DNA of 64,000 nt from Vicia villosa (GCF_029867415.1 NC_081183.1:14442404-14506403); one strand, 5' to 3'. Shown: positions 1-17,450, numbered from the stretch's first letter. Made by a program: numbers and translations. Notes: generated by a model from the sequence alone, not told the origin.

Positions 1-2315
<2,315 letters not shown>

Positions 2316-2365
<50 letters not shown>
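2316..2365. repeat. (TA)n microsatellite, 25 units
   Basis: A 50-bp TA tract directly adjoining the right terminus of element A; probable right half of the insertion target. Confidence 0.95.
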
Positions 2366-2368
<3 letters not shown>

Positions 2369-2689
2369 TCTTTTAAAAGGAAAAAAATATTGAGATGTCT
2401 TATATGGACTAGGTCAAAAATACACTTCTCTAATATTTGTATTTGATATTTTCACCTTATTATACATTTAAAATTATATAATTTAAATTATAATCTTTAT
2501 CCTCGTATTTTATATCATTCATAAATGGTGGAGATTATTGGTGAATTTTTTTTTTGTCTCTCCTACATCATTTATTTTAAAATGTAGGAGAGAGAAAAAA
2601 AATTCACCCATAATGTCCAGCATTTATTTTAAAATTCAATGGTTCAGATTCATTCTCATATAAATATGTCATTCTCATATGATATGCCC

Positions 2690-2694
<5 letters not shown>
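2366..2694. other. AT-rich spacer with a small hairpin (2540-2609)
   Basis: Two arms of about 27-29 bp, GGTGAATTTTT...CTCTCCTACAT and ATGTAGGAGAGAG...AATTCACC, flank a loop of about 12 bp. This could be a small foldback repeat. No gene is seen in the spacer. Confidence 0.6.

Positions 2695-2774
<80 letters not shown>
2695..2774. repeat. (TA)n microsatellite, about 40 units
   Basis: An 80-bp TA tract immediately left of foldback element B. Confidence 0.96.
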
Positions 2775-5415
<2,641 letters not shown>

Positions 5416-5423
5416 TATATAAA
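5416..5423 (+). promoter_or_regulatory. TATA box of the MYB gene
   Basis: TATATAAA lies 55 bp upstream of the MYB start codon, downstream of a pyrimidine-rich patch. It implies transcription starting near 5450 and a 5' UTR of about 30 nt. The position is inferred from consensus only. Confidence 0.6.
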
Positions 5424-5477
5424 TAAGTTCAAAAACCACTATACTCTTTAATAATTAGTCTTCATCTCTTACAAATT

Positions 5478-7524
5478 ATGGGACGTTCACCATGTTGTGA
5501 CAAAGTTGGCTTAAAGAAAGGTCCATGGACTCCAGAAGAAGATCAAAAACTCTTAGCTTATATCGAAGAACACGGTCATGGAAGTTGGCGCGCTTTGCCA
5601 GCTAAAGCAGGTATAATGATGTCTTTGCACTTTCAATTTTTATAATTGATACATCTGATCTATATATTTTACATCAGATACATCAACTATTCGAGGAAGT
5701 AGATATTAAATGTATAACATGTTTTTGTTTACTAAACATGTTTTTTTTTTTTAGTTTGTTGGAAAATTAATTAAAGAATGATTTTGTTAATATTTGTAAA
5801 TAGGTCTTCAAAGATGTGGGAAGAGCTGCAGATTAAGATGGACCAATTATCTTAGACCTGATATTAAGAGAGGAAAATTTAGTTTGCAAGAAGAACAAAC
5901 AATTATTCAACTTCATGCTCTCTTAGGGAACAGGTTTGGTATATTTCCTTATTATGTTTTCATCATTAATTAATTAATTAATTAATTTCTATATGTACGA
6001 GTCTCTTAACTAGTATTCCTTTACTCATTTTCTTCAAATAATTTTATTTATTTGTTATTCATTTTCTTTTAACCACGTTGATTTGATTTTCAAGAAAATG
6101 TGAACATTATTAACATATAATTTTCCCTTCAATTTTTTATTTTACTTTTTTTAAAATTTAAAGTAATTGCAAAATAAAATAAATGATGTCACTATTAATA
6201 TATGGGAGCACATACTATAATAATTCATTTTTTTTGGAGCTATAATTTTCTTTTTTCTTTTTTCTTCTTATAATTCCCTTGTTGTGAGGTATGTCTTAAA
6301 TGCAATGTCCCCTCATTTTCTTCACTTAACTATTCCAACCCATCTCCAACAAATAATTCACACCATCCTCTGCCATTTTCTTAAATTTATTACTCTCTGA
6401 CATCCAAGTTTTTTCGAAGTGAATATTTAATTACAAATTATAATTACATGATCTACCATTAAAAATATCATTTGATTTGTGATCTAGCTTCATAACTTAT
6501 CCTACATTTTTTTCAAAAATATAAATAAATTATATTACACATAATAATATCAGTACTATAAAATAAATTATAATATATATAAAATTTGACTTTTATAGAA
6601 TTATATTAAATAAATTTAATTAAACACAATTATTATTAATTTTTTTTAATATCAACAAAAATATAAATATATCACTAAATTCGTCGTTAATTATATTTTA
6701 CTTTTTTTTTTTGAAAAATTAGGTGGTCAGCTATAGCTACACATTTGTCAAAGAGAACAGATAATGAGATAAAGAATTATTGGAACACACATTTGAAGAA
6801 AAGGTTAACAAAAATGGGAATTGATCCAGTTACTCACAAACCTAAAAATGATGCACTTCTTTCATCAAGTGATAGTGTTCATTCAAAAACAGCTTCAAAT
6901 CTTAGTCACATGGCTCAATGGGAAAGTGCTCGTCTTGAAGCTGAAGCTAGACTTGTTAGAGAATCCAAAATCCGTTCACATAATTCACTTCTTCAAAATA
7001 ATCATAATCATTTGAAGGCATGGAATATTAATCTTGAATCTCCTACTTCAACTTTATCTTATAATGAGAATGTTCCATCAATTATGAGTAGTGAAGGAAT
7101 TGGAGAAAAAAACATCAACAATGACAATGAGAAAAACAATAATAATAATAACAACAATGTTAATGATGATGAGAACAATGTTGTTGTGTCTATGATTGAG
7201 TTTGTAGGGACAAATTCAAGTTCAATGGTGAAAGAAGAAGGTGGTGATGATCAAGAAAATTGGAAAAGTTATGAAAGTTTTACATCAAATCTTCATCATG
7301 AGTTAACTATGTCAATGGATCAAGGTGATGTTATTGCTGAGGAAGGGTTTACTAATCTTTTGCTAAAAACAAATTCTGAAGATTTGAGTTTGTCAGAAAG
7401 TGGTGGAGAATCTAACAATGGTGGAAGTGGAAGTGGAAGTGAATTCTATGAAGATAACAATAACTATTGGAATAGTATTCTTAATTTAGTTAATTCTTCT
7501 CCTTCTCATTCACCAATGTTTTGA
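5478..7524 (+). CDS. R2R3-MYB transcription factor, MIXTA-like (subgroup 9)
   Basis: Three exons, 5478-5610, 5804-5933 and 6723-7524, give 354 aa. The 133-bp and 130-bp first exons and GT-AG introns are typical of plant R2R3-MYB genes. The start MGRSPCCDK is the family signature. R2 spans about residues 14-61 and R3 about 67-112 (ending [15 protein letters not shown]). Residues 152-170, [19 protein letters not shown], are the subgroup 9 motif found in MYB16/MYB106/MIXTA proteins, which control epidermal cell shape, trichome branching and cuticle genes. The canonical bHLH-binding motif of R3 is absent, as expected for this clade. The C-terminal half is acidic, Ser/Asn-rich and low complexity, with an Asn8 run at residues 226-233, and is a likely activation region. 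It is a nuclear DNA-binding protein. The gene looks intact; the exact orthologue is not assignable from sequence alone. Confidence 0.95.
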
Positions 7525-9059
<1,535 letters not shown>

Positions 9060-9179
9060 CATGAGTAAGGAAGAAATAGAATATTCAAACACCTTAGCAA
9101 AAGAACTGATCAAGAAAACCAAAAAGAAGGAATGATCGTGGAATAGAAAGTAAAGAAAAAAGAGACATTGGGAAAAAAC

Positions 9180-9806
9180 CTAGCTTTTAGAGGAAAGTCA
9201 CTTGCCAATCAATGATCCAAATTGAAAGAAGAAGAAGATCTAAAGGTAGTAAGGTAATCGTCTCATCAGAAGCAGTACAGGATCAAATTACTCAAGCACC
9301 CTAGGCAGGGAAATCATGCCTTAACATGTGCCTTAATGGCCATGCACCCAGAAGGAGAAGTGAAATGTTTCAATGAAAGCATTTAATGCACCTATCCCTC
9401 ACTACTTTTTCAACTGAACCAAGGTGTTTCCACTTCCTACCTATAGAAAACAACATCCTCAGAATCCGACCACGTCTAGTGAGACTCCCCTAACTAATCA
9501 CTTCCCTGAAAGCCTTAAGGGAAACTATCATGGGCTGCTCAAAGGCCCAAAAAGCCAAGGTCCAAACTAATATCAATCCACTCCAAATAACTTAAAGTAT
9601 AAAAGCGATCACACAAGATGTTCAAGGTATATTTTCTAATCTTTACTTTTTTACTACACTCATCTTAAATTCTTAAATTCTAAACAAAATTGGGTGTTGA
9701 AATATTAACTATGCAGGTCCTCCCCCACATCACAGTATTGGAGATTAGCACCACTAGTTCAAGATTCTTTACCATCAACAAACACCTAATTCTAGTTCCA
9801 GAACGG
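9180..9806 (+). repeat. Probable decayed LTR of a Ty3/gypsy retrotransposon
   Basis: GC-richer than its surroundings, with a TATAAAAG box at 9598 followed by pyrimidine-rich sequence and a terminal segment (about 9715-9800) resembling the 3' part of plant gypsy LTRs. No second copy is visible in the window to define the ends, so the limits and identity are tentative. Confidence 0.35.
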
Positions 9807-9809
<3 letters not shown>

Positions 9810-9886
<77 letters not shown>

Positions 9887-9890
9887 GTGT
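9810..9890. repeat. Compound (AT)n(GT)n microsatellite
   Basis: About 17 AT units run straight into about 23 GT units, with one GC interruption near 9881. Confidence 0.95.
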
Positions 9891-9899
9891 AGTAATATA

Positions 9900-10374
9900 T
9901 TTGTGAGGCCTCACAAGGGGCGACAAGATCATGTCACCCACAAGGGATGAAAACACCTGCGATATGCCTCACTCACCTAAGATAGGAAAATGAGAGAAGT
10001 GATTTGTCTTGGTCAGCTATAATGCAAACAAGGAGTCAAGGGAATAATCCATGTCTCCCTAGAAAATAGGGATTTAACGGTCCACTGCCATTTTTAGGGT
10101 GGGCGAATGTTATTTCTGAGAAATTATAAATCCAGATACATAGGCTCCTATATCCCAAATCGAGGGTTGGGAAAGAACATTCTAAATTCACCATGAAATA
10201 CCCTCAAATACAGAGTTTCTCACCCTCGTGAGCTTGCTCTTACCTTACAGAAAACACTTAAAAACAAGGCTTCTCACCATCGTGAGTTTTCCCTAAACCA
10301 TCACAAATTCTAAAGCCTTTGGCCACCCCTACCAGCATAAGGGTGCCACACATTAGTACTTTTTAGCAAATTCA
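9900..10374 (+). repeat. 5' LTR copy of a decayed Ty3/gypsy element
   Basis: Positions about 9950-10345 are repeated in direct orientation at about 11185-11577. Shared blocks include GTCTTGGTCAG, GGAGTCAAGGGAATAA, ATTCACCATGAAATA and CCATCACAAATTCTAAAGCC. The copy ends just before a TTGCGCCCACCATAGAGC-like junction, which resembles the start of the internal region in plant gypsy elements. The two copies are clearly diverged, indicating an old insertion. Confidence 0.65.
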
Positions 10375-11149
10375 ATTGCGCCCACCATAGAGCATTGGTA
10401 AAACTGACCTGGGTCACACCTTACGTTATCACTACCATTTTCACCGCTTTCGAAAATGGCCAAGAAAGATCCAAGCTTCAAGGTCAAGACCATTGTTGGA
10501 AGTTTCATCGACGAAGGAAGTTACATTTCCTTCCGGGGGAAATACGCCAAGCAGATGCTGATTGCGAACATAATATCATCATGCCTCTCCAAATTCATGC
10601 AGAGATGACAAGGGGCCATAACCGTTTTCTCTAACAATGACGCTGTCAGAGTCTACCCTAATGATAACAATCTCATTGTCATCACTATGCAATACGTTAA
10701 CTTGGATATCAAGAGACTCTTGATATATCTAGGAAGCTCAACAAACATCCTATTCTGGAGCACATTCCAAAGGCTCCAACTTGATCCTGGTAGCATTAAG
10801 GCGTTCCAGGACTCGCTAGTAGGCTTGTCTGGCGAACAGGTGCAAGCAAGATGTCACATAACGTTGGAAACAACCTGTGGCGCATGAGCATATTCCAAGA
10901 CGATCGAAGTTAATTACCTTGTAATGGACGCCTCACCGCCCTATAATGTCATCCTTGACAGACCGATCATTAATTTGTTAGGGTTGATTGTATCCACCCA
11001 GTACCAGTTCTGAAATAACTGTTACCCAGCGGGCGAGTTTGGAAAGTCCGAGGAAACCAGGAAAACACGCAAGAATGTTAAAATAGCCTGGTTATGAGGA
11101 AGGAGGATATCGCCCACATGGCTGCCCCATTTTCTGAAGTGCACGACAC
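10375..11149 (+). pseudogene. Ty3/gypsy internal fragment with aspartic protease remnant
   Basis: Across frames the region 10580-11010 recalls the retropepsin region of Tat/Athila/Ogre-type gypsy polyproteins. One sees LGSSTNILFWSTFQRLQLDP, then a LVGLSGEQVQARC segment, then DASPPYNVILDRPIINLLG. The residue preceding LGSS is Tyr where the catalytic Asp would stand. Several stops and frame changes interrupt it. Reverse transcriptase and integrase are absent, so this is a deleted, inactive element lying between its two LTR copies. Confidence 0.6.
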
Positions 11150-11576
11150 AAAAAACACGAGTAGATATCACTCACGTAGATATCACCCGTGACACGCCTC
11201 ACTTGCCCAAGATAAAAAAACGTGGGAAGTGATGTGTCTTGGTCAGAGATAATGCAGAAAAGGAGTCAAGGGAATAACTTACATCTTCCTAGAAAATAAG
11301 GATTCAACAGTCCATTCCATTATTAGGGTGGACGATTTCTATTTCAAAAAAACCTTAAATCCAAACTTATAAACCCCTATAAATATTTCAACCTAAATGT
11401 TGGAAAAAAACTATTATGAATTCACCATGAAATACTCTCAATACAAAGTTTCTCACTCACATGAGCTTGTTCTCACCTCACAGAAAACGCCTCAAAACAG
11501 GAATTCTCACCACCGTGAATTTACCCTAAACCATCACAAATTCTAAAGCCTTTAGTCACTTCTATCAACATAGAAG

Positions 11577-11577
<1 letters not shown>
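11150..11577 (+). repeat. 3' LTR copy of the same Ty3/gypsy element
   Basis: Direct repeat of the 9950-10345 region. It stops at a (TA)n tract and lacks the last ~30 bp of the upstream copy. Short duplicated words (GTAGATATCACTCAC / GTAGATATCACCCG) precede it. Confidence 0.6.

Positions 11578-11619
<42 letters not shown>
11578..11619. repeat. (TA)n microsatellite, 21 units
   Basis: A 42-bp TA tract at the broken end of the gypsy LTR copy. Confidence 0.95.
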
Positions 11620-11624
<5 letters not shown>

Positions 11625-11968
11625 AAATTTTGGTTATAATAATGTCGATATTATTAGTTGAACTAGACTTTACTACAAGCGTGAAACAAGTTACCCACAT
11701 TTATATGTATAAATATATGAGTAACAAAAATATGTGAATGAAACACTATGAACGTACAACCTCCCATGTGACCTGTATCCACTTACTTTGATGACAGAAT
11801 TATTGTTAAATCTGAACTCAATAGATTAAATACTCACAGCAGAATTTACTATGGATGACCAATTAATGAAAGCGGCAATAGCAGCACAACTTTTAAAGAT
11901 TGCTTTTTATTTTAATTTTTTGCGGACAAAGAAATTTTCATTATCAATCACTAGTTAAGAGCTCTTAT
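11620..11968. other. Intergenic spacer
   Basis: No gene or repeat is recognised between the gypsy remnant and the MULE target duplication. Confidence 0.5.
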
Positions 11969-11977
11969 TTTTATTTT
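11969..11977. repeat. 9-bp target site duplication of MULE A (left)
   Basis: TTTTATTTT directly precedes the element. The identical 9-mer follows it at 17451-17459. Nine-base duplications are characteristic of Mutator-like elements. Confidence 0.9.
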
Positions 11978-12246
11978 GGCAAAATTACCCCCGTGGTCCT
12001 TTAAGTTATTTAATTGTAACAACTTGGTCCCTTATGTTGGTTTCGCTACAACTAAATCCTTTAAGTTGACTAACGCCTTCAGCGTTGCCCTTGTCCACAG
12101 ATTCTGTTCAAAAAAATGTGATGTGGCACTAACTGTGCTTAGGTGTCACTTAACTTTGCTGACTTGTCTGTTATCTCACTTAAAGGGGGATAAAAATGGT
12201 TGGTGCTTACAATTAGAGGATCAAAACGCATTTGTTAAACCCTAAT
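11978..12246 (+). repeat. Left terminal inverted repeat of MULE A
   Basis: Matches the inverted right TIR nearly base for base, with the same CCTTTAAGTTATTTAATTG and CTTCAGCGTTGCCCTTGTC blocks. In MuDR-type elements the TIRs hold transposase-binding sites and promoters for the internal genes; here that is inferred. Confidence 0.9.
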
Positions 12247-12437
12247 CCTAAATCAGTGTGCAGAAGTTACTTGGAGAAGACGAAGGTGTAGTTGGCGTTA
12301 GAGGCAAAGACGAGAAGCAGCTCATTGAAGCTCCTTGCTGACGAAATCGAGACACTCAGGTATGTAATTTTCTGTCTATCTTAACGATTCATTGCATGTG
12401 GTTCTGTTGTTGATTTAGGGTTTTTGTTCATTATTAG
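12247..12437 (+). other. 5' untranslated exon and intron of the MULE A transposase gene
   Basis: A leader ends at CTCAG|GTATGT (donor 12360). The acceptor TTATTAG ends at 12437, five bases before the likely ATG at 12443. A UTR intron in this position is inferred from the consensus splice sites. Confidence 0.5.
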
Positions 12438-12442
12438 GAAAA

Positions 12443-15400
12443 ATGGATTCAGATTTTTTTTGTTGATATTCATCACGGGGGATTTTTTGTTGGTGATAAC
12501 TACATAGAAGGGGAAGTGGCGAGAGGTAGGTTGGATGGTGATAAATGGGGGTACTATGAGATGTTGGGAATTGTTAAGGAGTTAAATTATCCAGGGTGTC
12601 TTGAAGTTTGGTACGACTTTGCTGGAACATTGAAGAAACTAGAAGATGACTTTAGTGCTTTAGAAGCTTTGCACTGGGCCAAAAGTAATGGAAAGGTTGT
12701 TATATACATTGTTCACCCTATTTCCCAACCTGAGGTAATTTCAGATGAACCAATTGTTCCACAACCAATTGATCACAATGAGACACACACTGATGCCCAA
12801 CCTGAAGTAGCTTTAGATGATCCAACTGATGCACAACCTGAAGTAGTTTTAGAAAAGCCAATTGAGCCACAACCTGAAGTAGTTTTAGATGATCCAATTG
12901 AGCCACAACCTGGAGATGCTTTAGATCATCCAACTGATGCACAACCTGAAGATGTGTTAGATGTTCCAACTGATGCACAACCTGAAGATGTGTTAGATGT
13001 TCCAATTGATGCACAACCCGAAGATGTGTTAGATGTTCCAACTGATGTACAACCTGAAATAGATCAAGAAGATCCAATTGAGCCACAACCTAGAGTAGTT
13101 TTAGAAGATCCAACTGAGCCACAACCTGAAGTAGTTTCAGAAGTTCCCACTGAGCCACACCCTGATGTAGTTCCAGAAGTTCCCACTGAGTCACAACCTG
13201 GAGATGTTTTAGATGATCCAATTGAGCCACAACATGACAGTGATGATAGTGCTTTAGGAGTAAGGTTTTCGGATTCAGATGATGAAATTTTAAAAGATGG
13301 AATTGATGAAGTGTTGGTAGGAGAAGGAGGGTTCATTGCTGGCCAAGAAGAGCAACCAATTGATGAACTCATACCAGAGGAAACACCTAAAAAAAGAAAG
13401 AGGAATACTGGAAGACCAAAGAAAAAAAAGGGTGGGAAATCAACTCCAAAAAAAACACCAAGTGGATCCAAGAAAATGAAGGGAAGACCTGTTAAAAAAA
13501 GCTTGGCTGAAGGAAAAACAATTGAATTTGGGTCTGAAGACACAAGTGAGGAAGATGTGCTGGACTTTGGATTTAGGCAAAGGAGTACTGGTAAAAAGGT
13601 ATGTCATGGGTTATCTGATTCAGACTATCAAACTGAAGATATAGAAAGTGAAGATGATATGAGTAGTGATTACTCAGATGAGGGGACAAGGGTAAAGTAT
13701 CCATCTTTTGTTATGCCTAAGAAGTTTAATGATTATAAATGGGAATTGGGGAGCTTGTTTTCATCAAAGGAGGAATTCAAGGAAGCAATAGCAAGTTATG
13801 CTGTTCATAATGGTAGGGATTTGAGATATTTGAAGAATGACAAGACAAGGGTTAGAGTGGGTTGCAAGGAAGGATGTGAATGGGTGGCATTATGTTCCAA
13901 ATTGCCCAATGAGGATACATGACAATTAAGAACTTTGAAAGACAATCACACTTGTAATAGAGAGTATAATGTAAGGATGTTTAGTACTAACTGGCTAGGG
14001 AAGAAATTATACTCAACAGTTAGAATCAACCCCAATGTAAAATTGACATCTATTTGTGAAAAAGTGCATGAGAAATGGAATGCAGGCATGAATAGGATGA
14101 AAGCTTATAGGGCTAGAAAACAAGCACTGAATATGGTTGAAGGGTCATTCAAAGAACAGTATTGTAGGCTTTATGACTACACACATGAGCTTCTGAGATC
14201 TAACCCAAACAGCACCATAAAGATGAATGTCCAAGCAACTGAACAAAATCCTTCTGAAACTGAACAACATCCAGAGAATTATGTTAGCAGACCACTATTG
14301 CCAAGTTTCCATAGACTCTATATTTGCCTCGATGCTTGCAAGAAAAGTTTTAGTTTTTGCAGACCAATAATAGGTGTTGATGGATGTTTTCTCAAGGGGA
14401 ATTATGGAGGTCAGATTCTTGCAGCAGTTGGCAGAGACCCTAACGATCAGATGTTGCCCATTGCATTGGCTGTGGTAGAGGCTGAAACAAAGGATTCTTG
14501 GGCATGGTTCTTTGATCTACTAGTGAATGACTTGGGAGGTCCAGAAATATGCAAGAACATTACTTTCATTTCAGATCAGCAAAAGGTAACATCATTTGAT
14601 TTGTTAATTTTAACTGTTTTTTTAACACTTTACATTGTAATCTAATTTGTTTACAACATTATTAGGGGTTGTTACCTGCAATAGATGAGTTGTTGCCTGG
14701 TGTTGACCAAAGGTTTTGTGTTAGACATCTGTATAGCAATTTTAGAAAAAGATATCCAGGCAAGCAGTTGAAAGAGTTAATGTGGAAGGCAGCCAAAGCA
14801 ACATATCCACAAGCATGGGAGAGGGAAATGAAGGAGATGAGAAAGATCAATGAGGAGGCATTTAAACATTTGCTGAAGATCCCCCCTAGACACTGGAGTA
14901 AGTCACATTTCAAATACAGGACAAAAAGTGATGTGCTTGTCAACAACATGTCTGAAACCTTTAACAGTGTTATAATTGGACCAAGACAAAAACCAATTGT
15001 AACAATGTTAGAGGAGATCAGAGGGTATCTCATGGACAGATGGGCTAGAAATAGAGCAAAAATTGAAGACTATAATGAATCTGTACTTCCAAGGATTAAG
15101 AAAATTATTGCAAGAAGGCAGGAATTCTCAAGATACTTCATAGCCAGGTAATTGAATCTGTTTGTACACTGTATATATCTGACATGATAATTGATATCTT
15201 AAACATGTGTATTTGATATGCTTCTCAGGTTATCAGGTGACTTGATATATGAAGTCAGGCATACAAGTTTCAGTGGAGATAAATTCACTGTGGATCTCAA
15301 GAAATCCGAGTGCTCATGCAGGAGCTGGATGCTGACTGGAATTCCTTGCTACCATGTTATTGCCTGCATCCAAAGTAGACATGAGGACCCTTTTGAGTAT

Positions 15401-16030
15401 ATTCCTTCCTACTATAGGAAGCAGAATTACCAGTCTTGCTATGAGCCATTGATATATCCAACAAATGGAGAAAATTTGTGGGAGTTGACACCATATCCTG
15501 ATGTTCTTCCACCCCCAACCAGAAGAGCACCTGGAAGGCCAAAGAGAAGAAGAAACAAAGATGCTGATGAAAAAAGGAAGGACATCACAAATGTATCCAG
15601 AAAAGGGTTGCCAAACAAATGCTCAATTTGTGGCATTTCTGGCCATAACAAGTCATCCTGTCCTTCTGCACCAAGACAATCAACAACAACTCAGACCCAA
15701 ACAAGTCAAGCCCAGACCCAAACAAGTCAAGCCCAGACCCCTACCACTGCAGTCCCAACTGTTCAATCTCAGCCAATCCAGAGGGTTCATGCCAGGCAGT
15801 CTCAGGATTCCATCAATCAAACTCAACCATCTCAAAGGGTTCAAACTAGGCAATCTCAAAATGCCTCTAGCAGCTCCCATCCAACTCAGAGGGTCCAGAC
15901 AAGACAATCAGCACAATCTGAAGGAGTGCAAACACGTAGTTCCATAACTGTTTCTCAGCTGCTTGCCATGAGAAGGGCTAAAGAGAAGGGCCAAAGACCA
16001 ACAACAGCATTTCAGCCACCAACATCTTAG
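12443..16030 (+). pseudogene. MuDR-type transposase gene, interrupted
   Basis: Exons 12438-14585, 14666-15147 and 15229-16030, joined by GT-AG introns that keep phase. Domain order: PB1-like N-terminal region (about 12460-12710, from DIHHGGFFVGDNY); about ten acidic Gln-Pro-Glu-rich repeats (12780-13230); basic AT-hook-like GRPKKKKGG segments (13380-13500); MuDR DNA-binding domain (about 13720-14060); MULE DDE catalytic core (GVDGCFLKGNYGG near 14375, FISDQQ near 14570, continuing in exon 2); SWIM zinc finger CSCRSWMLTGIPCYHVIAC (near 15310); CCHC knuckle CSICGISGHNKSSC (near 15620); Gln/Thr-rich tail. Two defects: an in-frame TGA at 13920-13922, where homologous frame continues on both sides, and an 8-T run at 12454-12461 that puts the natural ATG one base out of frame. 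The protein would excise and insert the element. It is classified as a pseudogene because of the stop. Confidence 0.88.
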
Positions 16031-16609
16031 AGACCAAAGATGCCTTATAAGAGAAAATCCACATAGATAGTTTGCAGGGATTCTGTTTTTTTTTTTTGCC
16101 AAAGATGCCTTATGGGAATATGATGTATTTATGGTTATTTTGAATATTTGGGTGTATTAGGTATTTTGGAGCTATTTTATATAGCTGTAACAATATTTTG
16201 GTGTTAAACCAGAAATTCTATGTATTTTGATGCACTATTAATGCTATATTGTGCTGATAAGAAAATTTGAATGCTATCCTATTAATGCTATATTCTGTTG
16301 TTATCTAAGAACATTTAGTTTGAATCAAAGTTATCATTGACTATTTATTAATTGCATATGGTATTTACTTATAGAATCAGAACAATGTATCAAAGTTGCA
16401 TATGGTATTTATCAAAGTAAAGAAACAGAACAATTGCATATGGTATTTATCAAAGTTATCCTTATAGAAACAGAACAATAAGGCAGATATAGCCAAAAGT
16501 AACCAAATTGGATATTAATTTGCATCTGTCATCAAAAGATTACATCAAACTAGAATTCCCAGCTACCATATTCCATTTCTTACAACATTAACCTTAACAT
16601 AAACTAAGA
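16031..16609. other. Convergent intergenic spacer inside MULE A
   Basis: The 3' flanks of the two facing genes. Short AT-rich direct repeats (GCATATGGTATTTATCAAAG) occur two to three times near 16350-16460. No coding sequence is seen. Confidence 0.5.
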
Positions 16610-17155
16610 TTACCTATTTCTAAACAACATACAAATCAACACTACAATAATCAGAATTAAACATATCATGACATAAAAAAGCATCTTCAACATCTTGAAG
16701 ACATTCTTCATCATCTCCTTGTTGTATGTGTCATCCTTCATAAGCATCTTAATTTGTACCTCCTTTTCATCACATTTGGAACACCTTAAGAATGCATTTG
16801 GTGGTGTCTCTTGTTTTACTTCAGAACTTTGTTGGTTTTCATACCACATAAAGAAATTGCAGCCAACATTCTCATGTTCATTCTGCAAACAAAATCATTA
16901 AACTTCTTAACTGACCCAACTCAGGAATACGAAGGAGAATTGACCCAAATATGCAAGAACATACGTACGTACCTTAAAGTATCTGCAGCCCCAAAAAAGC
17001 TTACCCAAGTTCCTTCCTTTCTTCTTAACTGAACGTATCACAGCTATGGATCCACACATGCATGTTGATTCGATTCTTGATTGGGATCCACTCGAAATTA
17101 GCGAAAATGAGTTCTCAACTCTCACATTTGTTCCACAGCCACTGTATTGAGCCAT
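16610..17155 (-). CDS. GRF zinc-finger protein with C-terminal membrane segment (MULE A second gene)
   Basis: Two minus-strand exons, 17155-16973 and 16882-16610, joined by a GT-AG intron in phase 0, give 151 aa. The intron separates the two halves of a GRF-type zinc finger: residues around CMCG (about 32-35) and FWGCRYFK (54-61) in exon 1, then GCNFFMWYE in exon 2. This restores the C-C-C-C spacing and the aromatic FF-W of the family. The last ~30 residues are hydrophobic (MLFYVMICLILIIVVLICML), predicting a single tail-anchor membrane helix preceded by a Lys/Glu-rich stretch. GRF fingers bind single-stranded nucleic acid in some proteins. The role in the transposon is unknown, though placement between the TIRs and conserved splicing suggest it belongs to the element. 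The start lies only 16 bp from the right TIR, so the TIR probably supplies the promoter. No disabling mutation is seen. Confidence 0.8.
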
Positions 17156-17170
17156 TGATGATGAATTTCA

Positions 17171-17450
17171 AAATTAGGGTTCTTGAATTTGGGAAATGCG
17201 TTTTTGATCCTCTAATTGTAAGCACCGGCCAGTTTTCTCCCCCTTTAAGTGAGATAACAGACAAGTCAGCAAAGTTAAGTGACACCTAAGCACCGTTAGT
17301 GCCACATCACATTTTTTTGAACAGAATCTGTGGACAAGGGCAACGCTGAAGGCGTTAGTCAACTTAAAGGATTTAGTTGTAGCGAAACCAACATAAGGGA
17401 CCAAGTTGTTACAATTAAATAACTTAAAGGACCACGGGGGTAATTTAGCC
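17171..17450 (-). repeat. Right terminal inverted repeat of MULE A
   Basis: Inverted copy of 11978-12246. Differences are a few substitutions and short changes at the inner end. It is followed by the TSD copy TTTTATTTT (17451-17459). Confidence 0.9.

Larger units (their letters stand above)
11978..17450 (+). mobile_element. MULE A: complete Mutator-like element, 5473 bp
   Basis: The termini are GGCAAAATTACCCCCGTGG and, inverted, GGCTAAATTACCCCCGTGG. The terminal inverted repeats extend about 270 bp (11978-12246 and 17171-17450) with only a handful of differences, and a perfect 9-bp duplication flanks the element. Inside are two genes facing each other: a MuDR-type transposase (+) and a GRF zinc-finger/membrane protein (-). 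High TIR similarity implies fairly recent transposition, although the transposase copy carries at least one nonsense mutation and probably a frameshift. It is therefore mobilisable in trans rather than autonomous (inference). Confidence 0.93.

Noticed and set aside
12718..13543. Minus-strand reading frames opposite the transposase
   Set aside because: Antisense shadows of the repeat-rich acidic segment of the transposase gene.
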